This document shows positions 11,760 through 22,844 of a stretch of DNA of 64,000 nt, one piece after another. Origin of the DNA: Corticium candelabrum (Eukaryota; Porifera; Homoscleromorpha; Homosclerophorida; Plakinidae); contig NC_085097.1 of the NCBI RefSeq assembly GCF_963422355.1, positions 2,022,001 to 2,086,000 of the forward strand. The letters run 5' to 3'. A program made the position numbers and the translations under genes. The stretch's first letter is position 1. The number at the start of each line of letters is the position of its first letter. The notes below the pieces were generated by a model. That model ran no database searches. It saw only the letters and a program-made list of their open reading frames with translations, and was not told the DNA's origin.

Positions 11760-12890
11760 CAAGGCTACAGTCATCGAAGGCCTACACGGCAATCGTCATA
11801 CAATACGTTTGCAACATATCACAAGGGAGTAGTCATACTTAAAGTATTGATCAACTTAAAGAACATAATCGGTCACGTGATATGTTTCTTTACATGTAAA
11901 TGGCTAATCTGTTCCTTGAGCTTAGCTAACCTGTAATTTTAGTTTTGTAAAGTCTGATGTTGCTGCTGTAATTATACGTCATCACAAGAAGTAAACAAAT
12001 GTTTGGTCTGTTTAGCAGCGAGCACATAATGCAATATTGGATTAAAACCTGTGTATTGTCTATTTTTGTTGATACTAATATTAACCGAATTTTGCAGCTA
12101 CTTAATTAGTTTGACAGCCTTCCGAGACAGGTACCAGTATCTCAATGGATATGTCAACAATAATGCAACTAATCGCTAGACTAGAAAGGCAGAGTACAGA
12201 GTTGCTGAATAGTTATTTATGGCAATCAGTCACTGGCTAAGCTTTCTTAGTGTGCTTAATTAAGTTAACTAGTTGTACGGTATCCGTAGGCGCCTCGCGT
12301 TTGTGAGTCCGACGGAGTTTTCAGACCGTCTAATGAAACGCCGAGTCCTAGCTAGACAATACGTATTTGTTGAAACCCTAGCTGTCATGGAAGTAAACAT
12401 GCAAACTTTCTAGTAGTTTAGATTACGTATATAGGCCTGGTATAGGTAGTCGTCGTTTTGCGATCGTGATCAAGACAGTTGAAACGTACAGTCTAGGTAT
12501 GGACTCGGTTCCGTTGTAACGACAGTGGTATGGTATCTAGTGACATAGAAATTGATATCGGCAAACATTGACTATCAACAGTGTTAGATGCAGCATCGTA
12601 CGTGTCAAGGATTGATGATACTGTAGTACGGGACGTGTGGATAGTTGACTGTAGGTGGCATTCAACTGTTGAAGGTGTTTCTTGGTTGTCATGTACACAC
12701 GGTCCCTAGCTACAACACAAAAGGATGGGGCGACGGAAGTTCATGAAGCATTTTCGCCGTCGTTTCGTCATTTGCACGAATCGTTCATAGACTCATATGT
12801 AGTCGGACACGGAAACGATTTTTTAAGGTAGGTCCTAGCATAAAACGTGGTCGTGGGGAGGACAAATTTGAGATTTGTGTGTACACACAC
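11760..12890. other. Duplicated non-coding DNA downstream of the NOSIP copy
   Basis: Matches 52250-53340 in reverse complement with scattered substitutions. No ORF, RNA or element end is recognisable. It represents the 3' flank of NOSIP carried along in the duplication. Confidence 0.6.
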
Positions 12891-12897
12891 ACGTGCG

Positions 12898-12898
<1 letters not shown>

Positions 12899-12986
<88 letters not shown>
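12899..12986 (+). repeat. (CA)n microsatellite
   Basis: About 44 units of CA, pure after a short GTGCGCACG lead-in. The right-arm counterpart 52172-52232 is shorter, so the tract has changed length since the duplication. Confidence 0.98.
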
Positions 12987-12987
<1 letters not shown>

Positions 12988-13606
12988 CCAAAGCTCGATG
13001 GAGAGTCATATAGGACCACGCCCATTTCTGTTGTGCAACCCGGATTAGAAGCCTCGCTACGCTCGGCAAGTACACTCCTATCCACCTAAGTCTAAGACAA
13101 TTGACAGCTTCGGCTTCATGACAATTTTAGCACAGAGGTAATTCCCGCGCACATCTGTCAGATGATCGTCGCCTACTGTAACCAGAGGCTCCGCCTCTAG
13201 GTAATTACCCGAGGCCTGGATATCCGGGCTATAAGGATACTGTAGTCTGGTGACAACCGACCGTACGTACGAACGTACGACCGTCTAGAGTATTCAATAT
13301 GCCGAATTCAATTGCCAGTTTAATGGGATAGTGGCCATGCTAGAATTCCTAGATAGATATGTGCAATTCGGATTGGAAATGATAGTGCAATAGGGTATAT
13401 TAATACATAGAAATTTATACTCGATTAGCTCAGCTGAAAATGAAGCTATTCCGACCAATAGACGAGACGCTGTAACGAACGTGCTCTCATCCTAGGGCTG
13501 TTTGTTCGCTCCTACGAGAATTTGGCCATCATGCAGGTCACCCATGCTGTACATGGTATTTAGTTGCTTTTCCTAATTAGAGGGTTTAGCACTTAGAAAC
13601 ACACAC

Positions 13607-13855
13607 CTAATCTACACTTGCACGTGCATGTTTTCCCACCAACAACCAGGCGTCTAGAGATAGAGAGCGAAGGTGCTGGTAAGATTCAGGTGCCATGCGG
13701 TAGGTGTACCTGACTTGTAACATTTTGCTTGTTTCACGGTGTTTCTGCATCGTGGTTCTCAGTCTGACAGCTTGAATTTTCGGTGTGCGTGGCTGAGCGG
13801 TGTTGTTGCAGCTACAATCACTACTGTCATCTTCAACAGAAATTTGGCGCTCCAT
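13607..13855 (-). CDS. Small conserved ORF, unknown function (left-arm copy)
   Basis: An 82-codon ORF, MERQISVEDDSSDCSC at the start and WLLVGKHARASVD at the end. The right-arm copy (51316-51564) is also open. By hand the two differ at four positions in 249 bp, three silent and one Asp/Asn, which hints at coding constraint although the sample is tiny. It is polar and basic, with no signal peptide or membrane segment, and no family is recognised. It could be one exon of a longer gene: the right-arm copy has TACTTACAG about 70 bp upstream. It could also be a chance open frame. Confidence 0.35.
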   Translation of the reverse strand: MERQISVEDDSSDCSCNNTAQPRTPKIQAVRLRTTMQKHRETSKMLQVRYTYRMAPESYQHLRSLSLDAWLLVGKHARASVD

Positions 13856-14636
13856 GGGAATTTGCGAAGTGGAACATACTGTCCATGACAGCGCGTCTGT
13901 TTGTCGGACGACGCGACTGACTTGTAAGTACGAGACGAGTTACAATGTAGCATCCTTTGTTTACACGCCTATGCATTGGTAACCCTAGCTGAGACCAGTG
14001 TGTTGGACTAAATACATCAGTATGCGAACATTATCACGTGACGAGATATGGTTACATACACCGGCCGATGGTTTAGCACTGTAGTGTTCTCTGGTCATGA
14101 TGCCAAAACTAGCGCATTCTATCCCAATCGCGTTAACTCTAAACAACGCTCACACTGTTATCTTCGTTTTTGAAAACGCAGTAATAATTAAATTGTTATA
14201 ATTAATTAATCCTACAAACCTATTATTATTCAACGTGCCAGTGAATGTGTCCAGTCCCCTTCTCACGATCGATCTTCATGTCAATTTGTCGAAATTGTAT
14301 TTTACTTGCACATTGTCTGAGGTGGTCTCTAATGGTCTTAGGTTAGTGGTTATCGTGGCACAAGTTGGAGATTAAAAGTCTGTTCACATAATTCGCGGCC
14401 CGTGGAAAAATTTCTGAATCTCAGGACTCCGAGCAACTATAGGCATGAAATTTATACCATGTTCAAGAAGCACGCGAGGAGTTGAAGACAATGATGATTG
14501 GGTAACTACGATTGTAACTAGAAGCAATACGTTCGCAATGTAATGAGCCTGCCAAGCAGAAAGAATGTACTAACAAATTAGTTAGGTGATCGTGTATCCA
14601 TCCGGCTATGTCAAAGCAAGGCGGTACCGGTTCTAA

Positions 14637-14800
14637 AGCCTGGTTCACAATATTGACGCTGACGCTGGAATAGAAATTACTGAATCCTATCCCAGCGTTA
14701 GTCAACATCAAAGGATGCCCCCTGCGTCAAGACGGTGGTTTAATTGTTTGATGTTGACGCTCCACTGAGCGTCAGTGTCAATATTGTGAAACAGCTTGCT
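14637..14800. mobile_element. Short palindromic MITE (AGCCTGGTTCACAATA family)
   Basis: The left end AGCCTGGTTCACAATATTG follows TAA. The right end reads, inverted, AGCAAGCTGTTTCACAATA before TAG. The interior is GC-rich with inverted TGACGCTGACGCT motifs. It resembles the cleaner copy at 57498-57676, which has TAA on both sides, so a PIF/Harbinger-type origin is plausible. Confidence 0.5.
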
Positions 14801-14848
14801 TAGCTAGCTTACAATATTGACGCTGACGTGACGTTGACGTCAGAAATA

Positions 14849-15352
14849 TTAGTCTCGCGTAGCCAGACCCCTTTCCGCCGCGTCATCCTTCCGGACGAAA
14901 TGGGGTCTGGTGAACAGCCTTTGCTGTCGCTGTGTGCCGCGTAGCCAGAAATCGGCTATCTAAAGACCAGATTTGGTTTCTTAAACGCTTCACTAAAGAC
15001 CAGACTGGTATGCAAGCAGTGCAATCCTATCTCATTAGCTTTTCTTGTTTTGTGTAGAAAACAACTCGAAGACTACAGCTCGAGTCGTTGCTGTTTGTGA
15101 AATCTGCATGTCTACAGCAACAATTAAATGCGGCCGCGGGAACGTTGACATCGGCAGGCTCGACGTCGTACGTCTAGCGGTGCGCGCTTGTGTCACAACG
15201 GCGACTGAATGCGATGCACTGAATGGATGCGAACGTACTCGATGCTGTTTGCTGTTTTGACGTCTAAAGCAACAGCGGACAGTCCAGAGTGAGCGATATG
15301 ATCTGGTACTGAAATTGAAGGCTTAGAGCTGACGTCATCGAAACAAGATGAG
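14849..15352 (+). repeat. Dispersed repeat 'TCTCGCGTAGCCAGACCC' family, copy 2
   Basis: Nearly full-length copy, inverted relative to 6413-6904. With the partial inverted copy at 15510-15808 it forms a foldback of about 960 bp, both outer ends being AGTCTCGCG(T/G)(A/G)GCCAGACC. Confidence 0.7.
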
Positions 15353-15509
15353 TCGTCTTTCTGTGTTTGGGTAATCGTCTCACGTGTTTTGTGCATTCCT
15401 TTACATCGAGTACGTTCGCATTCAGTCTCCGTTGTGACACAAGCGCACAAACACTATGTACGACGTCGATCATGACAGATTGCGTAGGAGATGGAAGCCT
15501 ATAGTCTGT

Positions 15510-15808
15510 CGTCAACGTTCCCGCGGCCGCGTTTAATTAATTGTTGCTGTAGACATGCAGAGAGCAACGACTCTAGCTGTAGTGTTCGAGTTGTTCTATA
15601 CGAAACAAGAGAAGCTAACGAGATAGGATTGCACTGCTTCCATACCAGTCTGGTCTCTAATTAGTGAAGCGTCCAAGAAACCAAGTCCGGTCTTTAGATA
15701 GCCGATTTCTGGCTACGCGGCATACAGCGACATCAAAGACTGTTCACCAGACCCAATTTCGGCCGGAAGGATGAAGCGGCGGAAAGGGGTCTGGCCACGC
15801 GAGACTAT
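15510..15808 (-). repeat. Dispersed repeat 'TCTCGCGTAGCCAGACCC' family, copy 3 (partial)
   Basis: Inverted with respect to 14849-15352, and orthologous by position to 50068-50345 of the right arm. Ends in GGGTCTGGCCACGCGAGAC. Confidence 0.65.
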
Positions 15809-16440
15809 AGAAATATTTGCGCGACGCGACGCGATGCACAGATCAGGTGGTCAGAAGCTCAAGTCCAGCGCGCATAAAGCTGTCAATTTACGTAACCGCC
15901 GCAACTCCGACGCCGGTCTCGGATCGTCGCGAAACGCGGTGGGTAGGTCGAGATCGCGAGTCCGAGACCAACGGTCGCGTCGGATTTTGCCTCGACCGCC
16001 TCCGACGGTCCGAAACGAGACTTTGGCGGCCTGAAATGAGATGCGCGGATGTCTTCGCGGAAGTGACGTCATCATCCACGAATAGATCATGACGTTTTAG
16101 GTGGGAAGAGTCTGAGATGGGAATGCTGGAAAATGCGCACTCTGAGACGAACAGTCGGATCGGATTGCTTGGCGGCTGAATTAACCTAAAATTAGATTGC
16201 TACGCGAATGTGTCTTCGCAGAGGTGCCGAGTATGCGGCTGTGACGTGTTTGAGATGCTCGGGAACGCCCACTTCCGTCTGTCCACATGTCTGTCTGTAA
16301 CGCACCGATCGACATGACACCGGTCTCGCGGAAGGTGCGTCTTCTTTGCAGAAGTGACGTACAACAGTAGATTGCCAACGCTCAGATTGCCACCGCCCGT
16401 AGGGCAGGTAGTACTAGTAATATAACATAAATACATTGTA

Positions 16441-17229
16441 CTAGCAAGGTTTCTTGGCTGCTAGAGTTATTCGCTTGGTTGTATCCGAGAGTTCAGTGCA
16501 CGAGTCCTCTAGCAGGCTAACTTGATGAATTTCCAACCCACATTGTTTGATAGACTCCAGCAAGGCGTCTTTAGTCAGAAACAGGCTGCTAGAGAATATG
16601 CCATCACCTACTTTCTTCCGTCTTTCCTCCAACGCATCCGACAGCAGCAAATATCCTCCCGGTCGTAGCAGTTTGGATAATTTTACTAGGTTGCTTGTGT
16701 ATTCATCCAGAGAGGCCGAACAACACAGACAGAAATGGACGGAAACGACGTCAAACTGAGGATTCTTGTCTTCTTCGAAGAGCTCGTGTGGTTGCCGGAA
16801 GTCGCACTTCACCAATCTCGTAATCAATTTTTTTAGACTTTCAGTCCTACGTAGACATTCTTCTGGGTCCCTTTTCTCTAGCTCCCCGACCACGTAACCA
16901 ATGACGTCACTAAAATCCAACGCATCCGGCTGGCTCTCCTTCCAACGCCTGATCTCTTCGAGTGCTTGCGAATTGATGTCGGTAAAGACAATCTCTCTAG
17001 TGTAAGGAGCCGCACTGATGAGGCTGTAAATCGTAGGTCCACCACCGAACTCGAGAATCCTTGCGTCGTGAAGCTCGACCTCTGAGTAGAAGTCGTGAAT
17101 AAACGATAAACGCTGTAAGAGATTTCGGATTGTTGCCGAGGAGAACGAGGCAGAACCGAGAGTGTAGTAGAGGCTGTGATACCTTCTCAAATGGAAGGTA
17201 CACTCGTACGCGTTCGAGATGGCCGTCAT
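16441..17229 (-). CDS. NNMT/PNMT/TEMT-family SAM-dependent methyltransferase (unit A)
   Basis: 262 codons, against 264 for human nicotinamide N-methyltransferase. The N-terminal FHLRRYHSLYY (12-22) resembles the FDPR-Y--YY motif of the family. Motif I is ILEFGGGPTIY (58-68), the acidic SAM ribose-binding segment is FTDIN (82-86), QFDVVSVHFCLCC (158-170) covers motif IV, and LLRPGGYLLLSDAL (187-200) is the motif VI/VII region. Family members move a methyl group from S-adenosylmethionine to small amines or pyridines in the cytosol. The substrate cannot be read here. The ATG is at 17229, and a likely splice acceptor (TTTCTAG) lies about 12 bp upstream, so a 5' exon may add residues. The protein is identical to unit B; the DNA differs at two silent positions by hand count. 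Confidence 0.85.
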   Translation of the reverse strand: MTAISNAYECTFHLRRYHSLYYTLGSASFSSATIRNLLQRLSFIHDFYSEVELHDARILEFGGGPTIYSLISAAPYTREIVFTDINSQALEEIRRWKESQPDALDFSDVIGYVVGELEKRDPEECLRRTESLKKLITRLVKCDFRQPHELFEEDKNPQFDVVSVHFCLCCSASLDEYTSNLVKLSKLLRPGGYLLLSDALEERRKKVGDGIFSSSLFLTKDALLESIKQCGLEIHQVSLLEDSCTELSDTTKRITLAAKKPC

Positions 17230-17683
17230 CGGAACAGGATCTAGAAAGACAATGTAATTTAATAAATAAATAATGCATCACAGAAGGTATGCAAATTGGA
17301 ACCTCATCACGTCCATTGGCGTGCGCCTACGGCCGGATTGCCAAGCACTTCCGGAGGAAATGGTCTTGAGCAGTTCTAAATTGTTCCACGAAGGCATCGA
17401 TCTCTAGTGATCGAAGCTCCAACTCAGGACACTTGGACAGACAACAACGAAAGTGGCTAAGAGAATTTGGCCCGAATTAGGTAAGAAATGCTACTTAGTG
17501 AGGCAGTAATCTAACTGAATAGACAGAATCCGGTCCGACTTCGGTTCGCTTTGGTGCGAATACAGTGCGAAACAATACTTTGGTGTCAATTCGGTGCGAA
17601 TACGTATAGCGGATGATGTGAATACGGTGAGAAGCATGACTTTTGTGCTAGACGTCTAGTTCGTCCAGAATATTTACGAATAC

Positions 17684-17790
17684 TGTAGTAACTCAACTAT
17701 TAGGACAAAGAAAGGCTACTTCGCGTTACTTTACAATCAGAGCCCCACGTTACCGGGAGGCCCGTATCACCGCGGTACCACTATACTACA
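17684..17790 (-). repeat. Solo LTR (Ty3/Gypsy) in unit A
   Basis: A 107-bp TG...CA sequence matching the LTRs of the Gypsy element at 40647-47267, flanked on both sides by AATAC (17679-17683 and 17791-17795), a 5-bp target duplication. Same site as the solo LTR of unit B and the full element of unit C. Confidence 0.85.
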
Positions 17791-17989
17791 AATACTAATG
17801 AAATGAACAAGCTACCTGAATGGTTGTATCCTTGCCGCGTCTAGGGCCCGCAGCAACAGCTATACACTCGTTGGAATGCAAAAACCTTTGTCACGTGTGG
17901 TCAGCATGGCTATCACTTGTTATCAGCAAGCCAATCACAATCAGACGTCATCATCTTTTTTAACAAGTGGAAAGTGTTGCACGTGGTGA

Positions 17990-18340
17990 GAAGATGAATT
18001 GAGTGAGGTCAAAGCCAGTTCGAAGCGACGACTTTGGGTGCGATGATGAAGCAGGTAACTTTGTACACGCGAAAGGTTTTGTCCGAGATCGTGTTCGTAA
18101 ATGTTGATCGTCTAGTGCGTGGCAGCGTTTGTAGCGGATGAGCGACTTGCTGCTAAAGTTCTGTTTTCTTGCCTCAATAAGACAGAAGCAGCGAAGGACC
18201 GTATTGAATTAGCAAGAAATCTTCTTGATGTTCTAGTTAACAAAGAGGAGCAGGCTTCCTGCACTGCAAGCGGCAAGGTCTCCGGGGAGGATGCACTGGA
18301 CATGCAGTCGCAAATTGAATGCGCTCAAACGTATGGTTAT
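17990..18340 (+). CDS. Divergent small gene of unit A, two putative exons, unknown function
   Basis: Divergent to the methyltransferase. A first exon encoding RSKPVRSDDFGCDDEA would end at GATGAAGCAG before GTAACT (about 18055). A second would start after TTTGTAG (about 18130) and encode ADERLAAKVLFSCLNKTEAAKDRIELARN and more, ending near CAAAC before GTATGG (about 18333). The phases agree (1 and 2). The second-exon frame is open in all three units (also 22205-22400 minus and 38760-38940 minus). The protein is predicted helical and charged, with no recognised family. The start codon is unclear: in unit A an in-frame stop lies just upstream of RSKP, while in unit C that position reads Arg. Confidence 0.45.
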
Positions 18341-18599
18341 ATGTGTTTGCACCAGGACCTCTAAGTTACTCTTTTAACTTCGTTTTGTTTTTTGCTTGAT
18401 GAGATTTCCTCCAACGGCAGAAGAAAATGCTAAGACTGTATTGTCAAGATTAATTAACAAAGTCCTAGGTGACAAACGTCGATTCCAAGCGAGGAAATGA
18501 CTGTTATACTAGTCATAGATCTGCAAGTGAGCTAGAGATAGAGGTATTTTGCAATACGGATGCTTTGATTGAACTAATTACAAGTGTGCTGCGTATAGT

Positions 18600-18935
18600 T
18601 TTCCCGTAAAGTGGGTTTAGTGAGAATTCGGTTCAAATTCGATACGAATTAGGTACGGGTTAGGTCGAAATCCGGTACGGAGGTTGTGCGAATTTGTTGT
18701 GAACTCCCTACGAACTCGGTAAGAATTTGGTGATACGCAACGGATGCGCTAAGTACAAGTGGCAAAAATACGCGGATGATTCGACTCGGATTTGCACGAA
18801 ATTCTCATCACATTCGATAAGAATCCGTGCAGCGTTTGCACAGAATTTGTCCGGATTATGGGCACAGTCCTGATCGAATTCTCACCGAATTAATGTTATG
18901 TTTATCCACAGGGGAAGTAGTCAATGAGACGACTA
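18600..18935. repeat. Degenerate GAATTCGGT(A/G)CGAATT repeat region with terminal hairpin
   Basis: Many imperfect repeats of a 10-12 bp AATTCGGT-CGA motif in both orientations, ending in the hairpin AAGTAGTC-aatgaga-GACTACTT (about 18914-18938). The hairpin end and about 90 bp next to it recur inverted at 36663-36755. It looks like the subterminal region of an unidentified non-autonomous element. Confidence 0.5.
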
Positions 18936-19452
18936 CTTTCAGTGGCGTAGGAAGATGTTCTCGAGCGGGGGAGGGGGGAGATGTACTGTGCGCGTACATG
19001 TCATCACGAGTACACCGTGTGAATCGTTCCAAAATATAAACAAAGATTCGTTACATGTAATTGCCAGCATTCTGTGACTCAGACCCCATCTAATTAATTA
19101 AGCCGGATTTACAATATGCGAACACTTGAGCGTCGCGTCGCGTAGTCTTGGCACGCGTCACACGACCATGCATTCACAATATGATTTCAGCGCGCCGTAT
19201 ACGTCGCTGCATGAAATTGTCACTTGCGCTGGCATAACTCTGCCGGAAATACCAGCTTGCTCAAAATTCATGTGTACGCGTTACTAAAAAAAAGTCCGCT
19301 CAAAGAATGGAGAGCCCGTGGGAAATGTGGTTTAATACCAGATAAGACATATAGGGCGAAAACAACAATATTGCTATCATCCTGAATTGTAATACTAACA
19401 ATCGATAAATGAGCGATTAGAGCAATGGTTGCTACCCAGCCCTCACTGCCTA

Positions 19453-19453
<1 letters not shown>

Positions 19454-19541
<88 letters not shown>
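19454..19541 (+). repeat. (AC)n microsatellite
   Basis: About 44 pure AC units. Confidence 0.98.
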
Positions 19542-19542
<1 letters not shown>

Positions 19543-19727
19543 TATAAATAATGTTTAATATGAATTAGTGTATATGTGTATATATAATTTTTACAGTAAG
19601 GTATAATAATAACTGCTGGAGTTGCTGTGCGCACCAGAAGAGATTAATGACCATTTTGAAAGTATATAATGAATCACCTCTATTTTTCTGTTATAGACAG
19701 TTAACTAGACACAATCATATCACTAAA

Positions 19728-20609
19728 CTACCCCAAAGCACAGTGCCACCCCATCTTCACTAAAATATAATCTTCTAACACTATTACCACTAGAATCAAA
19801 ATAACATTACAAACAGTTTTGGCAGACGAAAGGATCATTTTTCCAACAACTTGATGAACTGTTTCACATTCACAATGGAACTGTTCATGACACTTATCAC
19901 ATTGTACCATCAACTGCTTCCCGAAATATGGCTGTTTCCAATGGCAGACAATTTGAATACTCTCTTTGTGACGACATCCTTTGTGATGTCTGGGCTTTGA
20001 CCACTTGGGAAACTCAAACATTACTCCTTTATCAAAGCAGTCACAAAGGTGTTTGCGCATGCGCCTCTGGTCCCAAAAACATTCTTGAGGCAGCACGCCG
20101 CAACACAAACTAGTTGCTACAGCAATAGCGAACAGTCCACAGTCTGAGCCTCCCACTTGCTTCTAAATATCAGCCCACTTCAAAGCCATTTCTTTAGTTG
20201 TTGGGGCTATCATGTATGCCATTTGCTTTACAAATTTCTCCTTCACTGAAGCATCGATGTTTTCATACAGTGAATCGTAAATGACCACTGCGTCTTTGTC
20301 ACAGCCGATATTACTGACAGTAATCCAGTGATTACCTGCTATGTTCATGATCTGAATGAAGTTTCGGTCTGGTGTTCCAACAAACTGACATCCGTCTGCT
20401 TCAAAAACACACACAGATTGGCAACCCCCTATCTCCTTGAATTGCTTTGCAAGCATTGCTTGGGCATGGTCGATGTGTTCATCAGCCAACAAGGTTCCTT
20501 CAGACTTCACACTATTGATAAGAGAGGAAACTTCTTTCTTCAAGAGTGCATACTTGCTGATGGCCATGTGTCCAATCTTTCTCTTCTTTGCTTCAGTTTG
20601 TGACACCAC
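19728..20609 (-). pseudogene. Ulp1-like cysteine protease with C-terminal PHD-type finger (Ginger-type transposon part)
   Basis: The N-terminal half (20609-20163) has GNHWITVSN (catalytic His) and AVVIYDSLY (catalytic Asp). The second half (20156-19728) has VGGSDCGLFAIA (catalytic Cys with the preceding Asp/Gln region). A Cys/His cluster follows, CHWKQPYF to CDKCHEQFHCECETV, resembling a PHD finger. The two halves are in the same frame, separated by one in-frame stop at about 20164. Ulp1 domains of this type are known as C-terminal parts of Ginger1 transposases (Bao and co-workers). Here it lies head-to-head with integrase exons (21062 onward), not downstream of them, so the element is rearranged or this is a separate fragment. 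Confidence 0.8.
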
Positions 20610-21061
20610 AATGACACCTGCAGTTCATTTAGTTGCTCTGTGCTCTTTTTTCTTCTGCTCTCTCTATATAATTGCATATAGCATATACATATTAGGTAAT
20701 AAATAATTATTTTTTACAGTTGAATTATTTACTTCAACCCAGTGCTTTGCATTGTTGTAACATATTAAAATAGTTAATTAATATATAACTAACAATACTA
20801 ATTTTTAATTTCTTACACAATGTTTGTAGAATTTTTTATTTAGTGTGTTGGCAGTGTAGTGACTAATGGATTTTTGGACTGTTGTCTCCTAACCAAATAT
20901 TTTGTAATCATTTGACTGATGCTATGTCATATGCTATCACTATTTTGAGTACATTGTGTGGTGCAATGTTTTAATATCTGATTTGTTTCAACAACACAAC
21001 GCTTCCATTCCATGTACACAATCGAACCAACCTCTATTGGTCTCCAGCAAGTTATAAATGT

Positions 21062-22199
21062 TTGACAGTATTTCCTGTTTCCATTATAGAAAAGGAATTA
21101 ATTTACGTTGGGGTTAAGAAAGACACGAGAAAGAAAGTTATTTATCAGCTAGATGAAATAACAGAAATTCGTCATCAATACCACTCTAACTCCATGGGTG
21201 GACAGAGTGGAATCAACAACACACTTGCTAAAGTCTCCAAGTTCTACACATGGAATGGCATAAAGGAAGATGTCATTGAATATGTAAATAGATATTGTAT
21301 AAAATAGGATTATTTTGTAAACTATAATGATTTGACAATGTCATTCTACAGTGTGAATCTTGTGATCGCTGTCAGATGTACGACAGACTAAAAGACACAG
21401 GCTCCAGAGTTGAAGCCTAGTAGGGTAAAGGCGCCTCAAGAACTGGTTGGGATGGATCTTATTGGTATGTACCAGCTTTGTAGTTTTTATATAAACTGTT
21501 AGCTGTGTTGTATCATCTGAATTTTAGTTAAGACCATGTTATTGTTGCTATCCCTTTTAGGACCACTACCAACAACTGATGCTGGGTTTAGGTACATTCT
21601 TACCTTTACAGACTGCTACACAAAATTTGTGGATTTCTACTCATTGATGGATAAGACTGCTAATGGTGTGGTACAGAGAATTAGAACTTTTGTATGCAGG
21701 TACAAGTTCAATTTATCTTCAATGTCAACAATCAGCCGCAGGCACTTGTGAAACTGGTAACATTGTTTTGTATTTTACAGATGGGTGCTCCCAAAAGATT
21801 TCTTTCTGATCAGGGGAGAGAGTTTGTTTCACAAGTAAGAAAGGCATGTCGATTCTGTTTCTCACACTAATTAATTTTAATTACCAAATTAATATACATT
21901 ACAAATATTTATGAAATGCTGTTTCTTTAATTACATTTTTAGATCATGACAAGCTATGCAGGCTTTCTTATGCATGCTCATTGTTTTGGGCATAGCATAT
22001 GGATTGATGGAAGACTTGGCATTGGGTAGAAGGAATGTTATACAGAATTCTTTCACCTCATAACTACATTTTCTTGTCCATTAAGTTTGTCCTATGATGT
22101 AAAATATTTTGCATGTATTTTCAGGTCAACACAGAGTTTTGCAGGAGGTTTAACATCAAGCGGTCGTTGACAAGTGCATACCATCCCCAGAGTAATGGC
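21062..22199 (+). pseudogene. Ginger-type integrase-like transposase, truncated
   Basis: Exon-like blocks separated by AT-rich introns with GT-AG borders. A zinc-binding HHCC N-terminal part comes first (RHQYHSNSMGGQSG to YTWNGIKEDV, about 21155-21280; CDRCQMYDRLK about 21365-21395). GMDLIGPLPTTDAGFRYILTFTD follows (first Asp, split by an intron near 21470-21560), then MGAPKRFLSDQGREFVSQ (second Asp, about 21780-21835) and FCRRFNIKRSLTSAYHPQSNG (about 22135-22197). The frame is cut at 22199, right before the expected catalytic Glu, where unit B begins. The GPY/F and protease parts are missing on this strand. Confidence 0.8.
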
Positions 22200-22204
22200 T
22201 TGAG

Positions 22205-22400
22205 CGCATCCAATTTGCGACTGCATGTCCAGTGCACCCTCCCCGGAGACCTTGCCGCTTGCAGTGCAGGAAGCCTGCTCCTCTTTGTTAACTAGAACAT
22301 CAACAAGATTTCTTGCTAATTCAATACCGTCCTTCGCTGCTTCTGTCTTATTGAGGCAAGAAAACGGAACTCTAGCAGCAAGTCGCTCATCCGCTACAAA
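22205..22400 (-). pseudogene. Divergent small gene of unit B (second exon only, truncated end)
   Basis: Encodes the second-exon sequence of the small gene of unit A with several substitutions (ARVPFSCLNKTEAAKDGIELARNLVDVLV). The unit boundary at 22200 removes whatever exons followed. Confidence 0.45.
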
Positions 22401-22737
22401 CGCTGCCACGCACTAGACGATCAACATTTACGAACACGATCTCGGACAAAACCTTTCGCCTGTGCAAAGTTACCTGCTTCATCATCGCACCCAAAGTCGT
22501 CGCTTCGAACTGGCTTTGACCTCACTCAATTCATCTTCTCACCACGTGCAACACTTTCCACTTGTTAAAAAAGATGATGACGTCTGATTGTGATTGGCTT
22601 GCTGATAACAAGTGATAGCCATGCTGACCACACGTGACAAAGGTTTTTGCATTCCAACGAGTGTATAGCTGTTGCTGCGGGCCCTAGACGCGGCAAGGAT
22701 ACAACCATTCAGGTAGCTTGTTCATTTCATTAGTATT

Positions 22738-22844
22738 TGTAGTATAGTGGTACCGCGGTGATACGGGCCTCCCGGTAACGTGGGGCTCTGGTTGTAAAGT
22801 AGCGCGAAGTAGCCTTTCTTTGTCCTAATAGTCGAGTTACTACA
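22738..22844 (+). repeat. Solo LTR (Ty3/Gypsy) in unit B
   Basis: 107 bp, TG...CA, flanked by GTATT at 22733-22737 and 22845-22849. Matches the LTRs of the element at 40647-47267. Confidence 0.87.

Larger units (their letters stand above)
9084..18436. repeat. Left arm of a large inverted duplication
   Basis: This arm matches, in reverse orientation, the DNA from about 56040 down to about 38615. Matched landmarks are NOSIP exons 9-13 (left + strand, right - strand), the CA/TG tracts (10552/54489 and 12900/52172), the ORF at 13607-13855 and 51316-51564, and the methyltransferase unit (16441-17229 and 47557-48510). NOSIP exon sequences differ by about 1%, introns by a few percent (hand estimate). 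The outer junction lies inside NOSIP exon 9. The inner junction lies near 18436. The left arm has about 700 bp (roughly 14763-15465) that the right arm lacks. Confidence 0.9.
15918..18436 (-). repeat. Methyltransferase unit A
   Basis: About 2.5 kb unit with an NNMT-like methyltransferase (-) and a divergent small gene (+), found again as unit B (22200-24616, +) and unit C (38615-49047, +, interrupted). The boundary at 15918-15925 is CTCGGATC, the complement of the GATCCGAG target site that flanks a hAT-type insertion in unit C. Unit A therefore preserves the empty site. It also has the empty GTAC site (near 18059) of the element inserted at 39002 in unit C, and a solo LTR at 17684-17790. Confidence 0.85.

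Noticed and set aside
15918-18436. Methyltransferase unit as a transposon
   Set aside because: No terminal inverted repeats or consistent target duplication. Copies A and C are explained by the inverted duplication, and B ends differently on both sides.
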